Assembly: GCA_942491735.1 (NCBI GenBank)
Contig: CALOCN010000014.1
Coordinates: forward strand, 434,001 to 498,000
From: CALOCN01 sp942491735
GTDB lineage: Bacteria; Eisenbacteria; RBG-16-71-46; JABDJR01
Direction: 5' to 3'
Length of the DNA stretch: 64,000 nucleotides
Every line of letters begins with the position of its first letter. Position 1 is the stretch's first letter. The translations under genes were made by a program, and so were the position numbers. Positions 26,100 through 35,565 of the stretch are shown here, in pieces. The notes beneath the pieces are model-generated. The model saw only the letters and a program-made list of their open reading frames with translations. It was not told the origin of the DNA and ran no database searches.

Positions 26100-28465
26100 C
26101 GGCCCATGGCCTCGCCTGCCGCGGCCAACAGGGCGCGGGCAGCCGGCTTGCCGGGAATGGGATAGCCCTGACCCGAATCGGGATCCTGATGCTGGGCCGG
26201 ACGCAACACCGGAAGACCCACGCAGGACGGGCACCCTTCGTGGCATGGACAGGACTCCAACAGCTCCATGGCCCGGGCGAACACCGCATCCGCCTCGAGG
26301 TAGCCCCGCTCGGAAAAACCCAGGCCGCCCGGGAAGCGGTCGTAGAGATACAGGGTGGAGGCCCCCGTGTTGGAGCTGTCGATGATGCCTCCCAGATCCG
26401 CCCGATCACACATGGCCAGAAGGGGAATGACGGTAATGGCGAGATTCCGGACCCCGCTCAGCCCGTCCAGAAGGCTCTCTCCCGCTGCTTTCACCCGGGC
26501 GGCCAGGTGTCTGGAAGGGGCCCAGGCAAAGGCCACCGTCTCCAGATGCTGCCAGGGCAGATCCAGGCTCTTGTAGCCGATCGAGTCCATGCTGCCGAAC
26601 TGGAGCTTCTTGAGCATGCAGGTCGTCCAACTCACCGTGACCTCGGTGAGGGCAAGCCGCTCCGTACCCGCGTCCCGCTGTTCCCGCGTGCCATGCACCC
26701 GGATGGCCGAGTCGATGACCGGTTGGGTGTAGTAGTCGGCGGCGATGGGACGGACCCGGGCCAGGTGCCGTTCCAGATCCAGTTCCTGGACGAAGTAGGT
26801 CTCCCCTTCGTGGAGGTAGATGGCTTCCGGATAGACAAGCTCCGGGGCGGAGATGGCGTCGACGGTACCGATGACCCGGTCCTGGTCCGCTGCGTCGACA
26901 ATGGTCACCGTGTCCATGGAGAGGGTGCGCAGGTTGACCCGGGCCGCGGGGAGATCCGGACGGGCCCAGAAATCCGCTCCCTCCAGGGCGTAGAGGTCGC
27001 CTTCGTCCCGCAGCACCTCGGCCACCCCGCCCGCGGTTTCGCCGAACCGGGCCAGATCCTCCGCCCGCAGCGGCAGCTCGAAGGCGGCGCAGGCGAGTTG
27101 TCCGGCCAGGACGTGGGGGTTGGCCGGGTCGCAGGTCGCGGACTCCGGGCTCTGGGCAAAGAAGTACTCCGGGTTGCGCACCAGGTACTGGTCGATGGGG
27201 TCGTTGTAGGCCACGAAGATGGCCAGCGCCTCTTCCCGGGAGCGTCCGGCCCGTCCGGCCTGCTGCCACACGCTGGCGATGGTGCCTGGGAATCCGACCA
27301 GAACCGCGGCGTCCAGGGCGCCCACGTCGATGCCCAACTCCAGCGCGTTGGTCGACACCACCCCGCGCAGTTCTCCCGAGAAGAGGCGTCTCTCGGTTTC
27401 CCGCCGGGCGCTGGGCAGATAGCCGCCCCGGTAGGGTTCGATGCACTTCCCGAGCCCGGCCCGCATCCGGTCGAGTTCCTCCGCCGCGTAGCGATAGATC
27501 AACTCCGCGCTGACCCGCGACTTGGCGAACACGATGGTGTTGAGCCCGCGCTCGATGAGGCGCACCAGCAGTTCCTTGGACTCCACGTTGCCGCTGCGCC
27601 GCTCCATTTCCGCCTTGTCCAGGGTAGGGGGATTCCACAGGACGAACAGCTTGGGGCCTCGGGGCGCCCCGTCCTCGTCGATGAGGGTGATCGGGAGACC
27701 GGTCAGGATCCGGGTGAGCTCACCGGGGTTGCGGATGGTGGCGGAGCTGGCCTGGAAGCGGGGCTCGGCTCCGTAGTGGGCGGCGATGCGGAACAGACGC
27801 CGCAACACGTTGCCGACCCCGGCGCCGAAGATGCCCCGGTAGGTATGGACCTCGTCCAGCACCACCGCGGCCAGATGACGGAAGAGCCGGTGCCAGCGGG
27901 CGTGATAGGGGAGGATTCCCCGGTGGAGCATGTCCGGGTTGGTCAGGACCAGGTTCGCCGAGTCGCGGATCTTTCGGCGGGCGCTCCCCGAGGCGTCGCC
28001 ATCCACCACCCCGGCCCGGATCGCCTTGGCCAGCCGCGGGTCGGCGGCGAGGAGGCGGGTGATTCCCTTGAGCTGATCCTGGGCCAGGGCCTTGGTGGGA
28101 TAGACAAGGAGGGCGGTGGCCTGGGGATCCTCCAGGAGCCGCTCCAGGAGCGGAAGCAGAAAGGCGAGGGTCTTGCCGCTGGCGGTTCCGGTCACCACCA
28201 CGGTGTGCTCCCCCCTGCGGGCCGCCTGTACGGCCAGGGCCTGGTGCGTGTAGAGGCGGGGAATCTCGAGGGCGAGCAGGGCGGTGCGAATCGGTTCGGG
28301 CAGGGGCGGGTCGAGGTCCGCGTAGCGGGCCTCCCGGGCAGGCAGGGACTCGACATGGGTGATCTGACCGGCGTAGTCCCGGGCATCGCGGAGCGAGGCC
28401 AGGACGCGCAGCAGATCCGAACCACGGGGCGGAACCAGGTGGAGCGGCGGGTCGGACAGGGACAT
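26096..28465 (-). CDS. mrfA: YprA/MrfA-like superfamily 2 DEAD/DEAH helicase
   Basis: A 789-residue helicase. Helicase domain 1 has Walker A VTGTASGKT (about 91-99), LVYPTKALAQDQ, LVLTNPDML and the DEVH box in VVLDEVHTYRG, then SATIRNPGEL. Domain 2 has IVFAKSRVSAEL, VSTNALELGIDVG and QQAGRAGRS. The C-terminal DUF1998 (MZB) domain carries four Cys in CPCHEGCPSCVGLP plus CDRAD, the likely metal site of MrfA. The family translocates on DNA and, with MrfB, repairs intra- and interstrand cross-links in B. subtilis. ATG 28465 follows GGAGAG and gives the normal N-terminus. It is divergent from phoB with about 150 bp between starts and is not obviously part of the phosphate regulon. Confidence 0.92.
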   Translation of the reverse strand: MSLSDPPLHLVPPRGSDLLRVLASLRDARDYAGQITHVESLPAREARYADLDPPLPEPIRTALLALEIPRLYTHQALAVQAARRGEHTVVVTGTASGKTLAFLLPLLERLLEDPQATALLVYPTKALAQDQLKGITRLLAADPRLAKAIRAGVVDGDASGSARRKIRDSANLVLTNPDMLHRGILPYHARWHRLFRHLAAVVLDEVHTYRGIFGAGVGNVLRRLFRIAAHYGAEPRFQASSATIRNPGELTRILTGLPITLIDEDGAPRGPKLFVLWNPPTLDKAEMERRSGNVESKELLVRLIERGLNTIVFAKSRVSAELIYRYAAEELDRMRAGLGKCIEPYRGGYLPSARRETERRLFSGELRGVVSTNALELGIDVGALDAAVLVGFPGTIASVWQQAGRAGRSREEALAIFVAYNDPIDQYLVRNPEYFFAQSPESATCDPANPHVLAGQLACAAFELPLRAEDLARFGETAGGVAEVLRDEGDLYALEGADFWARPDLPAARVNLRTLSMDTVTIVDAADQDRVIGTVDAISAPELVYPEAIYLHEGETYFVQELDLERHLARVRPIAADYYTQPVIDSAIRVHGTREQRDAGTERLALTEVTVSWTTCMLKKLQFGSMDSIGYKSLDLPWQHLETVAFAWAPSRHLAARVKAAGESLLDGLSGVRNLAITVIPLLAMCDRADLGGIIDSSNTGASTLYLYDRFPGGLGFSERGYLEADAVFARAMELLESCPCHEGCPSCVGLPVLRPAQHQDPDSGQGYPIPGKPAARALLAAAGEAMGR

Positions 28466-28533
28466 GTCACTCTCCGGGAGAGCGACGGGGGGTCGGGAGC
28501 GGGGGCTCAGTATACGCAATCCCATGGGGTGCG

Positions 28534-28552
28534 TTGTCACGAAATCGTCACC
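28534..28552 (+). promoter_or_regulatory. Putative Pho box upstream of phoB
   Basis: Direct repeats TTGTCAC and TCGTCAC place GTCAC at 28536 and 28547, exactly 11 bp apart. E. coli Pho boxes have CTGTCA-type half sites at 11-bp spacing. The site is 68 bp before phoB and close to the divergent mrfA start. The same arrangement occurs before pstS, so PhoB autoregulation is likely. Inferred from pattern only. Confidence 0.65.
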
Positions 28553-28619
28553 CGGTTTCCGGGCGGGATGGGGCTGTGGGGATCGCTCCGGGGGGTTCGT
28601 TCCCTTAGAATCAACCGCG

Positions 28620-29303
28620 ATGATTGATACCATTCTTGTCGTCGACGATGAACGGGACATCCTGGATCTGTTGGTCCATCACCTCGAGTCCGGCGGTTTC
28701 TCCGTGATCACCGCCGAAACGGGTGAGGAGGCCCTGGCGCAGGCGAGGACCCGGCACCCGGCGGCGATTCTTCTCGACGTGATGCTCCCGGACTTCCAGG
28801 GAACCGATGTGCTGCGTCTCCTGCGCCAGGAGCCGGCAACCCGCTCCATCCCCATCATCCTGCTCACCGCACGCGGCGAAGAGGTGGATCGGGTGGTCGG
28901 GTTCGAACTCGGGGCGGATGACTACGTGGTGAAGCCGTTCAGCCCGCGGGAGATCGTGCTGCGGGTCCAGGCCCTGCTGCGCCGCTCCGCGCCGGCGGAC
29001 GCTGCCGACACCGTGAGGGAGGCGCACGGGATCCGTCTGGATCCGACCCGTCACGAAGTCAGCGTAGAGGGTTCCCGTCTGGAACTCACCGCGACCGAGT
29101 TTCGTCTTCTGGAATACCTCATGACCCGCCCGGGGCGGGTCCTTTCGCGGGTACAGCTTCTCGAGGAAGTCTGGGGTTCCGACGTGTTCGTCACCGATCG
29201 CACCGTGGACACCCACGTCAAGAGACTCCGCTCGAAGCTCGAGAGCGCCGCGTCCGCAGTGGAAACGGTGCGGGGTGTGGGATACCGCTTCCGCAGGACA
29301 TGA
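28620..29303 (+). CDS. phoB: PhoB-type phosphate response regulator
   Basis: OmpR/PhoB-family transcription factor of 227 residues. The receiver domain (1-120) has the acidic pair Asp9-Asp10, phospho-acceptor Asp53 (LLDVMLP), Thr83 and Lys105 (VVKPF). The winged-helix DNA-binding domain (about 130-227) has LTATEFRLLEYLMTRPG, VFVTDRTVDTHVKRLRSKL and VRGVGYRF. Its gene overlaps that of the sensor kinase by 4 bp and precedes pstSCAB-phoU, so it is the phosphate regulator by context. A Pho-box-like repeat at 28534 suggests self-activation. ATG 28620 is the family-typical start. Confidence 0.93.
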   Translation: MIDTILVVDDERDILDLLVHHLESGGFSVITAETGEEALAQARTRHPAAILLDVMLPDFQGTDVLRLLRQEPATRSIPIILLTARGEEVDRVVGFELGADDYVVKPFSPREIVLRVQALLRRSAPADAADTVREAHGIRLDPTRHEVSVEGSRLELTATEFRLLEYLMTRPGRVLSRVQLLEEVWGSDVFVTDRTVDTHVKRLRSKLESAASAVETVRGVGYRFRRT

Positions 29304-31048
29304 GCTTCCATGCCCGGCTCGCCCTGCTGACCTTCGGGGTCAGCCTGTTTGCCCTGGGTGGGTCGACGCTGCTGTGGAACATGGATCAGAACCGGCGGCA
29401 CCGGCAGGACACCGAGACCCGGTTGCTGAACCAGGCCCGCATGCTGGCAACCCTGCTCCCAGCCCCCGGGGTCGCGGCCCCGGGCGAATTGCAGGCCCGG
29501 GTGACCCGTGTGGCCAGCGAGACCGGGAGCCGCATCACCCTGATCGACCGGGAAGGGACGGTCATCAGCGAATCCAGCGTGGCCTCGGACCGCATCTCCC
29601 ACATGCAGAACCATCTGCATCGTCCCGAGGTGCAGGAAGCGCTGGCCTCGGGGTTCGGTTTGGCCGATCGTTCGAGCCCCACCCTGGGATGGGTGATGGC
29701 CTACGCCGCGGTTCGCTGGGGCGGGGCCGAGGAGCCGATCGGCGTGGTGCGGGTTGCTCTTCCCATGACCCGTGTGGATGCCACCGCGAAACGGGGGCTG
29801 AAGCGTCTGCTGCTGGTCTTCCTCGCTTCGCTGGTGTTTGCCGGGGCGGTGGGGACGCTGGCTGCTCGCCGCATCTCCGGGCCGGTGGGGCGGGTCAGTC
29901 GGGCGGCGCGGGACATCGCGACCGGGAACCTCGACCTGCGGGTCGAGGTGGGAGGGAGCCGCGAGATGCGGGAGCTCGCCCTGGCCGTCAACTCCCTGAC
30001 CGACTCCCTGCGCGGGCAGATCGCCACCTCCGAGGGGGAACGCCGCCGCTTGGCCCGGCTCCTGGAACGCATGCCCGACGGCATTCTCGCCCTGGACGCC
30101 GGAGGCCGCATTTCGCTCATCAACCGGGTCGCGCAGGGAATGCTCAACCTGGATCCGGACGGGGCCCTGGGGCGTACCCCGCTGGAGGTGGTGCGGATCC
30201 CGGAACTCCAGGCGGCGGTGGACCGTGCGCGGCGCAATACCCGGGTGACCCGGGCCGAAGTGCGGGTGGTCGGCGCCGAGTCCGACACCCTGGACCTGAC
30301 CGTGGTGCCCATGGACAGCGGGACGGTGCTTCTCCTGAGGGATGTGACCCGGTTACGACGCCTGGAAGCCGCGCGTCGGGAAATGGTCTCCAATATCGGT
30401 CATGAACTGCGCACGCCCCTGGCGTCGATCCTGGGATACGTGGAGACCCTGGAGCAGGTCCCCGAACCGGAACCGGAGGATCGGGCCCGGTTTCTCGGGG
30501 TGATCCACCGCAACGCGAACCGGCTGCAACGGCTGGTGGTGGATCTGTCGCAGTTGTCGCGCCTGGAGTCGCCGGAGGCTCCCCTGGACCCCCAACCCCT
30601 GGACCTCGGTCATCTGGTGAGCCAGGTGGTGGAAACCCTTCAGCCCCGCGCCGACGCCGCGGGAGTCACCCTGGAGGTCGCCCGCCCCCCCTCGCTTCCC
30701 CAGGTGAGCGCGGATCGCCACGGGATCGAGACCGTGCTCCTGAACCTGCTCGACAACGCGCTCCGGGTGACCCCGATCGGTTCCTCGGTGCGCGTGTCCC
30801 TGGGAGCCACCGGGGAGCGGGTGGGGGTTTCGGTAGCCGACGGGGGTCCCGGCGTGCCCCGGGAGTTCCGGGACCGGGTTTTCGAGCGGTTCTACCGGAT
30901 GGATCCGGGACGTTCCAGTGAGGCGGGCGGCTCGGGTCTCGGACTGGCTATCGTGAAGCACACCATCCTCTTGCACGGAGGGGAGATCGGGGTGCGCGAG
31001 GCCGAGGGCGGGGGAGCGGACTTCTTCTTCACCCTGCCTGCGGTCTGA
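29300..31048 (+). CDS. phoR: PhoR-type phosphate sensor histidine kinase
   Basis: Membrane sensor kinase of 582 residues. Domains in order: TM1 (about 8-26), a periplasmic sensor segment of about 130 residues, TM2 (about 165-190), HAMP (about 192-240, SGPVGRVSRAARDIATGN), PAS (about 252-340, LLERMPDGILALDAGGR), HisKA with His368 in NIGHELRTPL, and the HATPase with N-box NLLDNALRVTP, G1 DGGPGVP and G2 GSGLGLAIVKHT. All catalytic motifs are intact. E. coli PhoR has only a tiny periplasmic loop; the larger one here is like Bacillus PhoR. The gene is translationally coupled to phoB. PhoR signals low phosphate through PstSCAB-PhoU, whose genes follow. Confidence 0.92.
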   Translation: MSFHARLALLTFGVSLFALGGSTLLWNMDQNRRHRQDTETRLLNQARMLATLLPAPGVAAPGELQARVTRVASETGSRITLIDREGTVISESSVASDRISHMQNHLHRPEVQEALASGFGLADRSSPTLGWVMAYAAVRWGGAEEPIGVVRVALPMTRVDATAKRGLKRLLLVFLASLVFAGAVGTLAARRISGPVGRVSRAARDIATGNLDLRVEVGGSREMRELALAVNSLTDSLRGQIATSEGERRRLARLLERMPDGILALDAGGRISLINRVAQGMLNLDPDGALGRTPLEVVRIPELQAAVDRARRNTRVTRAEVRVVGAESDTLDLTVVPMDSGTVLLLRDVTRLRRLEAARREMVSNIGHELRTPLASILGYVETLEQVPEPEPEDRARFLGVIHRNANRLQRLVVDLSQLSRLESPEAPLDPQPLDLGHLVSQVVETLQPRADAAGVTLEVARPPSLPQVSADRHGIETVLLNLLDNALRVTPIGSSVRVSLGATGERVGVSVADGGPGVPREFRDRVFERFYRMDPGRSSEAGGSGLGLAIVKHTILLHGGEIGVREAEGGGADFFFTLPAV

Positions 31049-31088
31049 TTCCCCGGGTCGGCGCGCCTGCCCCGCAATTGCCCTCTCG

Positions 31089-31107
31089 CCGTCACCGGAT
31101 TGTCACC
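31089..31107 (+). promoter_or_regulatory. Putative Pho box upstream of pstS
   Basis: CCGTCAC and TTGTCAC repeats with GTCAC at 31091 and 31102, again exactly 11 bp apart, about 60 bp before the pstS ATG. It matches the site before phoB in half-site and spacing. It would let PhoB activate pstSCAB-phoU separately from phoBR. Confidence 0.65.
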
Positions 31108-31165
31108 TGGGCCCGGTAGCCTGTCCGCGAATTCGTAGACATACCCTTCCAAGGAGGATTCGCCC

Positions 31166-32005
31166 ATGAAAACGGTTCTTGCGCTCCTGGCCGCAATGGC
31201 CGGCTTGGCCTCGGCGGCTGCGGCCGACGTGGTCATCAAAGGTTCGGACACCGTACTGCCTCTCTCACAGAAGGTGGCCGAGGTATACCTGGACAAGCAC
31301 GAGAAGGCGTCGGTGACCGTGATCGGTGGCGGCTCCGGAGTCGGGATCGCGGCCATGATCGATGGGACCTGCGACATTGCCCAGTCATCCCGTGCCATGA
31401 AGGGCAAGGAGACCAAGCAGGCCGCGAAGAACGGCATCAACCCGGTCGAGATCGTGGTGGCCAAGGATGCCCTCACCGTGATCGTGCACCCGTCCAATCC
31501 GGTCAAGGAGCTCACCGTCCAGCAGATCGGCGACATCTTCGCCGGCGAGATCACCAACTGGAAGGACGTGGGCGGGGCGGACGCGACCATCGTCACCTAC
31601 TCCCGCGAGTCCTCCAGCGGGACCTATGCCTTCTTCCGCAAGAACGTGCTGGGGGGGCGTGAGTACACCTCCGCGGCACTCCTCGCGCCGGCCACCGGAG
31701 CCATCGTGCAGTCCGTGTCCCAGACCGAAGGGGCGATCGGATACATCGGGATGGCCTACATGACCGATGGGATCCGCGCGCTGGGCGTGGCCGCCGAGGC
31801 GGGAGACGCGTTCGTGGAAGCCACCGCGGCGACGGCGGCCGACGGGTCCTATCCCATCGCGCGCGAGCTCTACTACTACACCAACGGTGAAGCGACCGGC
31901 GAGGTGAAGGCCTTCCTTGACTACCTGCTCTCCCCGGAGGGACAGGCCCTGGTGGCCAAGGTCGGTTACATCCCGGTCGCACCCAAAGCAGCCCGTTCCG
32001 AATAG
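31166..32005 (+). CDS. pstS: Periplasmic phosphate-binding protein PstS
   Basis: A 279-residue periplasmic phosphate receptor with signal peptide (about 1-20, cut at AAAAD). Phosphate-site motifs are present: IKGSDTVLPLSQ (24-35), GGGSGVGIAAM (54-64), DIAQSSRAM, and SRESSSGTYAFF near 146-157. FAGEITNWKDVGG (125-137) is the family signature. It hands phosphate to PstC/PstA. The ATG at 31166 follows AAGGAGG, a very strong ribosome binding site consistent with an abundant binding protein. It is the first gene of pstSCAB-phoU. Confidence 0.96.
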   Translation: MKTVLALLAAMAGLASAAAADVVIKGSDTVLPLSQKVAEVYLDKHEKASVTVIGGGSGVGIAAMIDGTCDIAQSSRAMKGKETKQAAKNGINPVEIVVAKDALTVIVHPSNPVKELTVQQIGDIFAGEITNWKDVGGADATIVTYSRESSSGTYAFFRKNVLGGREYTSAALLAPATGAIVQSVSQTEGAIGYIGMAYMTDGIRALGVAAEAGDAFVEATAATAADGSYPIARELYYYTNGEATGEVKAFLDYLLSPEGQALVAKVGYIPVAPKAARSE

Positions 32006-32019
32006 TCACCCAACTTCCC

Positions 32020-33198
32020 TTGACCGCAAGAAAACTGACCGACCGCGCGATGCGCGGCGTCCTTCTGGGCGCCGCGATCACGTCGTCCATGATCATTCTT
32101 CTCATTATTGGTTACCTCTTCAAGGAGGGAGCGGGCATCTTTGGCGCCGTCCCCCTTGAAGAGGGCTTCGTGTTGGTGGTGGATCCCCAGGCCGGCGTTT
32201 CCGAGCTCGACGCCACGGTGATCCGGGAGATCGCCGAGGGCAAGATCAGCGACTGGTCCCAGATCGGGGGGAGCCCTCTCTCCGTCGTGTACCTGGACTA
32301 CGACGACCTGGACATGCACGACACCGCGGAGAACCTGGTCGAGATCGTGGCCGGGACCCCGGGGGGCGTGGCCGCGGTGTTCGAGGAGGAAGCGGAGGAC
32401 GCGCCCGAGGCCTGGTCCCGCACCCTGCAGGTCGACATTCCACGGGTCACCCTGTTCGGATTCCTCATGGGGACCGCGTGGTATCCCACCGCGGAACCCG
32501 CACCCCAGTTCGGCATCCTGTCCCTCATCCTGGGTACGCTCCTGGTCACCGCGGGGTCCATCACCCTCGCGCTTCCCATCGGGTTGGCCGGTGCGCTCTA
32601 TCTTTCCGAGATCGCCCATCCAAGGATTCGTGCCCTGCTCAAGCCGACCATCGAGATCCTGGCCGGGATTCCCTCGGTGGTCTTCGGGTTCTTCGGTCTG
32701 GTGGTGCTCGTTCCGTTCCTGCAGAACCTGTTCCATCTGGATGTCGGCGAGACGGCGTTGGCCGGCATGATCATGCTCGCCATCATGGCCCTTCCCACCA
32801 TCGTCTCGGTTTCCGAGGATGCCTTGACCGCCGTGCCCCGGTCCTATCGGGAAGCGTCCCTGGCCCTGGGAGCGACGCGGTGGCAGACCATCATCCAGGT
32901 CGTCCTCCCCGCGGCGCTTTCCGGGGTGACCGCGGCGGCCATGCTCGGCATTGGCCGGGCGGTGGGCGAGACCATGACCGTGCTCATGGTGACCGGGAAC
33001 GCGGCGCAGATCCCGACCAGCATCCTCATGCCGGTGCGCACCCTGACCGCCACCGTGGCCGCCGAGCTGGGCGAGGCTCCCCAGGGGGGGATTCACTACG
33101 AGTCCCTGTTCGCGATCGGGATGGTGCTCTTCGTCTTCACCTTCGTCATCAACCTCGTGGCCGACGCGGTCAGCGCGCGCTACCGGGAGGCCGACTAG
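32020..33198 (+). CDS. pstC: Phosphate ABC transporter permease PstC with PstS-like insertion
   Basis: Inner-membrane permease subunit of 392 residues. TM1 is about 16-36; TM2 starts near 165, and five more segments follow. The permease core has [16 protein letters not shown] and the EAA-like loop [14 protein letters not shown]. Between TM1 and TM2 a periplasmic insertion (about 45-140) contains [20 protein letters not shown] then IGG, closely resembling the PstS signature in the preceding gene; I count 13 identities over 47 positions (PstC 48-94 against PstS 101-147). The start is TTG at 32020; no better one is visible. It overlaps pstA by 1 bp. Confidence 0.93.
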   Translation: MTARKLTDRAMRGVLLGAAITSSMIILLIIGYLFKEGAGIFGAVPLEEGFVLVVDPQAGVSELDATVIREIAEGKISDWSQIGGSPLSVVYLDYDDLDMHDTAENLVEIVAGTPGGVAAVFEEEAEDAPEAWSRTLQVDIPRVTLFGFLMGTAWYPTAEPAPQFGILSLILGTLLVTAGSITLALPIGLAGALYLSEIAHPRIRALLKPTIEILAGIPSVVFGFFGLVVLVPFLQNLFHLDVGETALAGMIMLAIMALPTIVSVSEDALTAVPRSYREASLALGATRWQTIIQVVLPAALSGVTAAAMLGIGRAVGETMTVLMVTGNAAQIPTSILMPVRTLTATVAAELGEAPQGGIHYESLFAIGMVLFVFTFVINLVADAVSARYREAD

Positions 33199-34118
33199 TG
33201 GCGGAACCCACCGCGGCCTACCAGGAACCGCTCGCCGCGGCCATTACCGACACCGGGAACACGGCCGGGCGCCTCCGGGCCCAGGGTCTCTGGTTCTTCC
33301 TGCTGCGCCTGAACGCCATCATGATCCTGGCCATCCTGGTGGTGCTGCTTGCTTTCGTGCTGGGGCGGGGCCTGTATACCGCGCTCTCCTGGGAGTTCCT
33401 CACCGCCATGCCCCGCGCGGGCATGACCGAGGGCGGGATCTTTCCCGCCATCGTGGGGACGCTCCTCCTCACCTCCATCGCCATGCTGGCCTCGCTTCCC
33501 CTGGGGGTCCTGTCGGCGATCTATCTCACCGAGTACGCCAGGGACGGATGGGTCAAGCGGGTCATCCGGCTGGCCACGAACAACCTGGCCGGCGTCCCGT
33601 CGGTGGTGTTCGGGCTGTTCGGGATGGCGTTGTTCGTGAAGGGGCTCCAGTTCGGGACGTCGATCCTGGCCGGGGGTCTCACCCTGGCCCTGGTCGCCCT
33701 GCCGGTCATCATCCGGACCAGCGAGGAAGCCCTGCGCTCGGTGCCCAGGGACCTGCGCCAGGCCAGCCTGGCCCTGGGCGCCACCCATTGGCAAACGGTG
33801 CGTCGGGTGGTCCTTCCGGCCGCGGCCTCGGGGATCCTCACCGGATCGATTCTCTCCGTGGGTCGAGTCGCGGGGGAGACCGCCCCCATTCTTTTCACCG
33901 CGGCCGCCTATTTCCTGCCCCGCCTCCCCGACTCGCTGCTGGATCAGTGCATGGCGCTTCCCTATCATCTGTACGTCATCTCCACCAGCGGCACCCAGAT
34001 CGAGGCGTCGCGCCCCATGGCCTACGGCACCGCGGTGGTCCTGTTGGGGATCGTCATGGTCATGAACCTGTCCGCGATCTTCCTGCGCCAACGATTCGCA
34101 CGCAGGAACACACGCTAG
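33198..34118 (+). CDS. pstA: Phosphate ABC transporter permease PstA
   Basis: Second phosphate permease subunit, 306 residues, six predicted membrane segments with a hydrophilic N-terminus (about 1-32). Core motifs: [19 protein letters not shown] and the cytoplasmic coupling loop [21 protein letters not shown], which contacts PstB. The long open frame upstream is a GC shadow of pstC; the GTG at 33198 overlaps the pstC stop (TAGTG) and gives the family start, so pstC and pstA are coupled. It pairs with PstC to form the channel. Confidence 0.95.
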   Translation: MAEPTAAYQEPLAAAITDTGNTAGRLRAQGLWFFLLRLNAIMILAILVVLLAFVLGRGLYTALSWEFLTAMPRAGMTEGGIFPAIVGTLLLTSIAMLASLPLGVLSAIYLTEYARDGWVKRVIRLATNNLAGVPSVVFGLFGMALFVKGLQFGTSILAGGLTLALVALPVIIRTSEEALRSVPRDLRQASLALGATHWQTVRRVVLPAAASGILTGSILSVGRVAGETAPILFTAAAYFLPRLPDSLLDQCMALPYHLYVISTSGTQIEASRPMAYGTAVVLLGIVMVMNLSAIFLRQRFARRNTR

Positions 34119-34135
34119 GATTCCACGGAGCCCCC

Positions 34136-34891
34136 ATGGACGCAAAGATCGTCGCCACCGACCTCGACCTCTGGTACGGGGACAATCAGGCCCTGCGGGG
34201 CATCAGCATGCGCATCCCGCGCAACAAGGTCACCGCGCTGATCGGTCCTTCCGGTTGCGGGAAGTCCACCTTTCTCCGTTGTCTCAACCGGATGAACGAC
34301 CTCATCGACGGGGTCCGCATCGAGGGGTCGGTGACCATCGACGACGAGGACATCTACGCCAAGGGGGTGGATGTCGTCGATCTGCGACGCAAGGTAGGGA
34401 TGGTCTTCCAGAAGTCGAACCCGTTTCCCAAGTCCATCTTCGACAACATCGCCTATGGTCCGCGGGTCAACGGGGTGAAGGGACGCGCCGAGCTGGAAGC
34501 GCTGGTCGAGCGCTCCGCGCGTCAGGCCGCGATCTGGGACGAGATCAAGGACCGTTTGCAGGACTCGGGTCTCAGCCTGTCGGGCGGGCAGCAACAGCGA
34601 CTCTGCATCGCGCGCGCCCTGGCCGTGGACCCGGACATCATCCTGATGGACGAACCGGCTTCGGCCCTGGATCCCATCTCCACCGCCGAGGTGGAGGAAA
34701 CCATCCACGAGTTGAAGAGCCGGTACACCATTGTTATCGTGACCCACAACATGCAGCAAGCGGCTCGCGTTTCCGACCGCACGGCCTATTTCTACCTGGG
34801 GGAACTGGTCGAGTACGCAAAGACAAAGGAACTCTTCACGACCCCCAAGAACAAGAATACCGAGGATTACATCACGGGGAGGTTCGGGTAG
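34136..34891 (+). CDS. pstB: Phosphate ABC transporter ATP-binding protein PstB
   Basis: The ATPase of the high-affinity phosphate importer, 251 residues, the family's normal length. Motifs: Walker [11 protein letters not shown] (about 37-46), [15 protein letters not shown] typical of PstB (Q-loop), signature LSGGQQQR, Walker [13 protein letters not shown] and H-loop [10 protein letters not shown] 34136 follows CGGAG; the upstream open frame is a shadow. The stop overlaps the phoU GTG (TAGTG), coupling them. Confidence 0.97.
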   Translation: MDAKIVATDLDLWYGDNQALRGISMRIPRNKVTALIGPSGCGKSTFLRCLNRMNDLIDGVRIEGSVTIDDEDIYAKGVDVVDLRRKVGMVFQKSNPFPKSIFDNIAYGPRVNGVKGRAELEALVERSARQAAIWDEIKDRLQDSGLSLSGGQQQRLCIARALAVDPDIILMDEPASALDPISTAEVEETIHELKSRYTIVIVTHNMQQAARVSDRTAYFYLGELVEYAKTKELFTTPKNKNTEDYITGRFG

Positions 34892-35559
34892 TGGAGAATC
34901 TGAGACGCCAGTTCGACGAGGATCTCGCGGAACTCAAGAAGCGGATCCTGACCATGGGCGGGATGGTGGAGAGCATGGTTGCCGATGCGGTTTCCTCGCT
35001 GGTGACCCGCGACCAGGATCTGGCCGAGGCGGTGATTGCCCGGGATCCCAAGGTCGACTCCATGGAGATGAAGATCGACAAGTTGGCCGCGCGCATCCTT
35101 GCCTTGCGCTCGCCTGCGGCCGGGGACCTTCGCGCCATCATCGCCGCGCTCAAGATATCGACTGACCTCGAGCGGACCGGGGATCTCTCGACCAACATCG
35201 CCAACCGGGCCATCGAGCTCAACCAGGAGCCGCAACTCAAGGCCTATATCGATATCCCCCGCATGTCGGAAAGGGCCCGCGACATGTTGTCCCGCGCCCT
35301 GGACTCCTATGTCCAGGAAGACGTGGAGGCGGCGCGCGAGGTCCTGCGCGCGGACGACGAGGTCGACGATCTCAACGATCAGATCTTTCGCGAGTTGCTG
35401 ACCTACATGATCGAGGACCCCAAGACGGTGACCCGGGCCACCCGGTTGCTCTTTGTCACCAAGTACCTCGAACGGGTGGCGGACCATGCCACCAACGTGG
35501 CCGAGGAAGTGATCTACGCGGCCCAGGGCCGGGATGTTCGCCACGGAAACGTGGGGTAG
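34891..35559 (+). CDS. phoU: Phosphate-signalling protein PhoU
   Basis: A 222-residue all-helical protein of two PhoU repeats. Metal-site motifs are visible: VDSMEMKIDKLAARILALRSPAAGDLR in repeat 1 with KISTDLERTGD, and VDDLNDQIFRELLTYM with TKYLERVADHATNVAEEV in repeat 2. PhoU links Pst activity to PhoR, keeping PhoB silent when phosphate is plentiful. The GTG at 34891 overlaps the pstB stop, so PhoU is made together with the transporter. Confidence 0.95.
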   Translation: MENLRRQFDEDLAELKKRILTMGGMVESMVADAVSSLVTRDQDLAEAVIARDPKVDSMEMKIDKLAARILALRSPAAGDLRAIIAALKISTDLERTGDLSTNIANRAIELNQEPQLKAYIDIPRMSERARDMLSRALDSYVQEDVEAAREVLRADDEVDDLNDQIFRELLTYMIEDPKTVTRATRLLFVTKYLERVADHATNVAEEVIYAAQGRDVRHGNVG

Positions 35560-35565
35560 TTACCG

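Noticed and set aside
26189..28627. 812-codon open frame antisense to mrfA
   Set aside because: High-GC shadow; composition is Gly/Arg/Pro-rich with no domain, while the opposite strand encodes a complete helicase.
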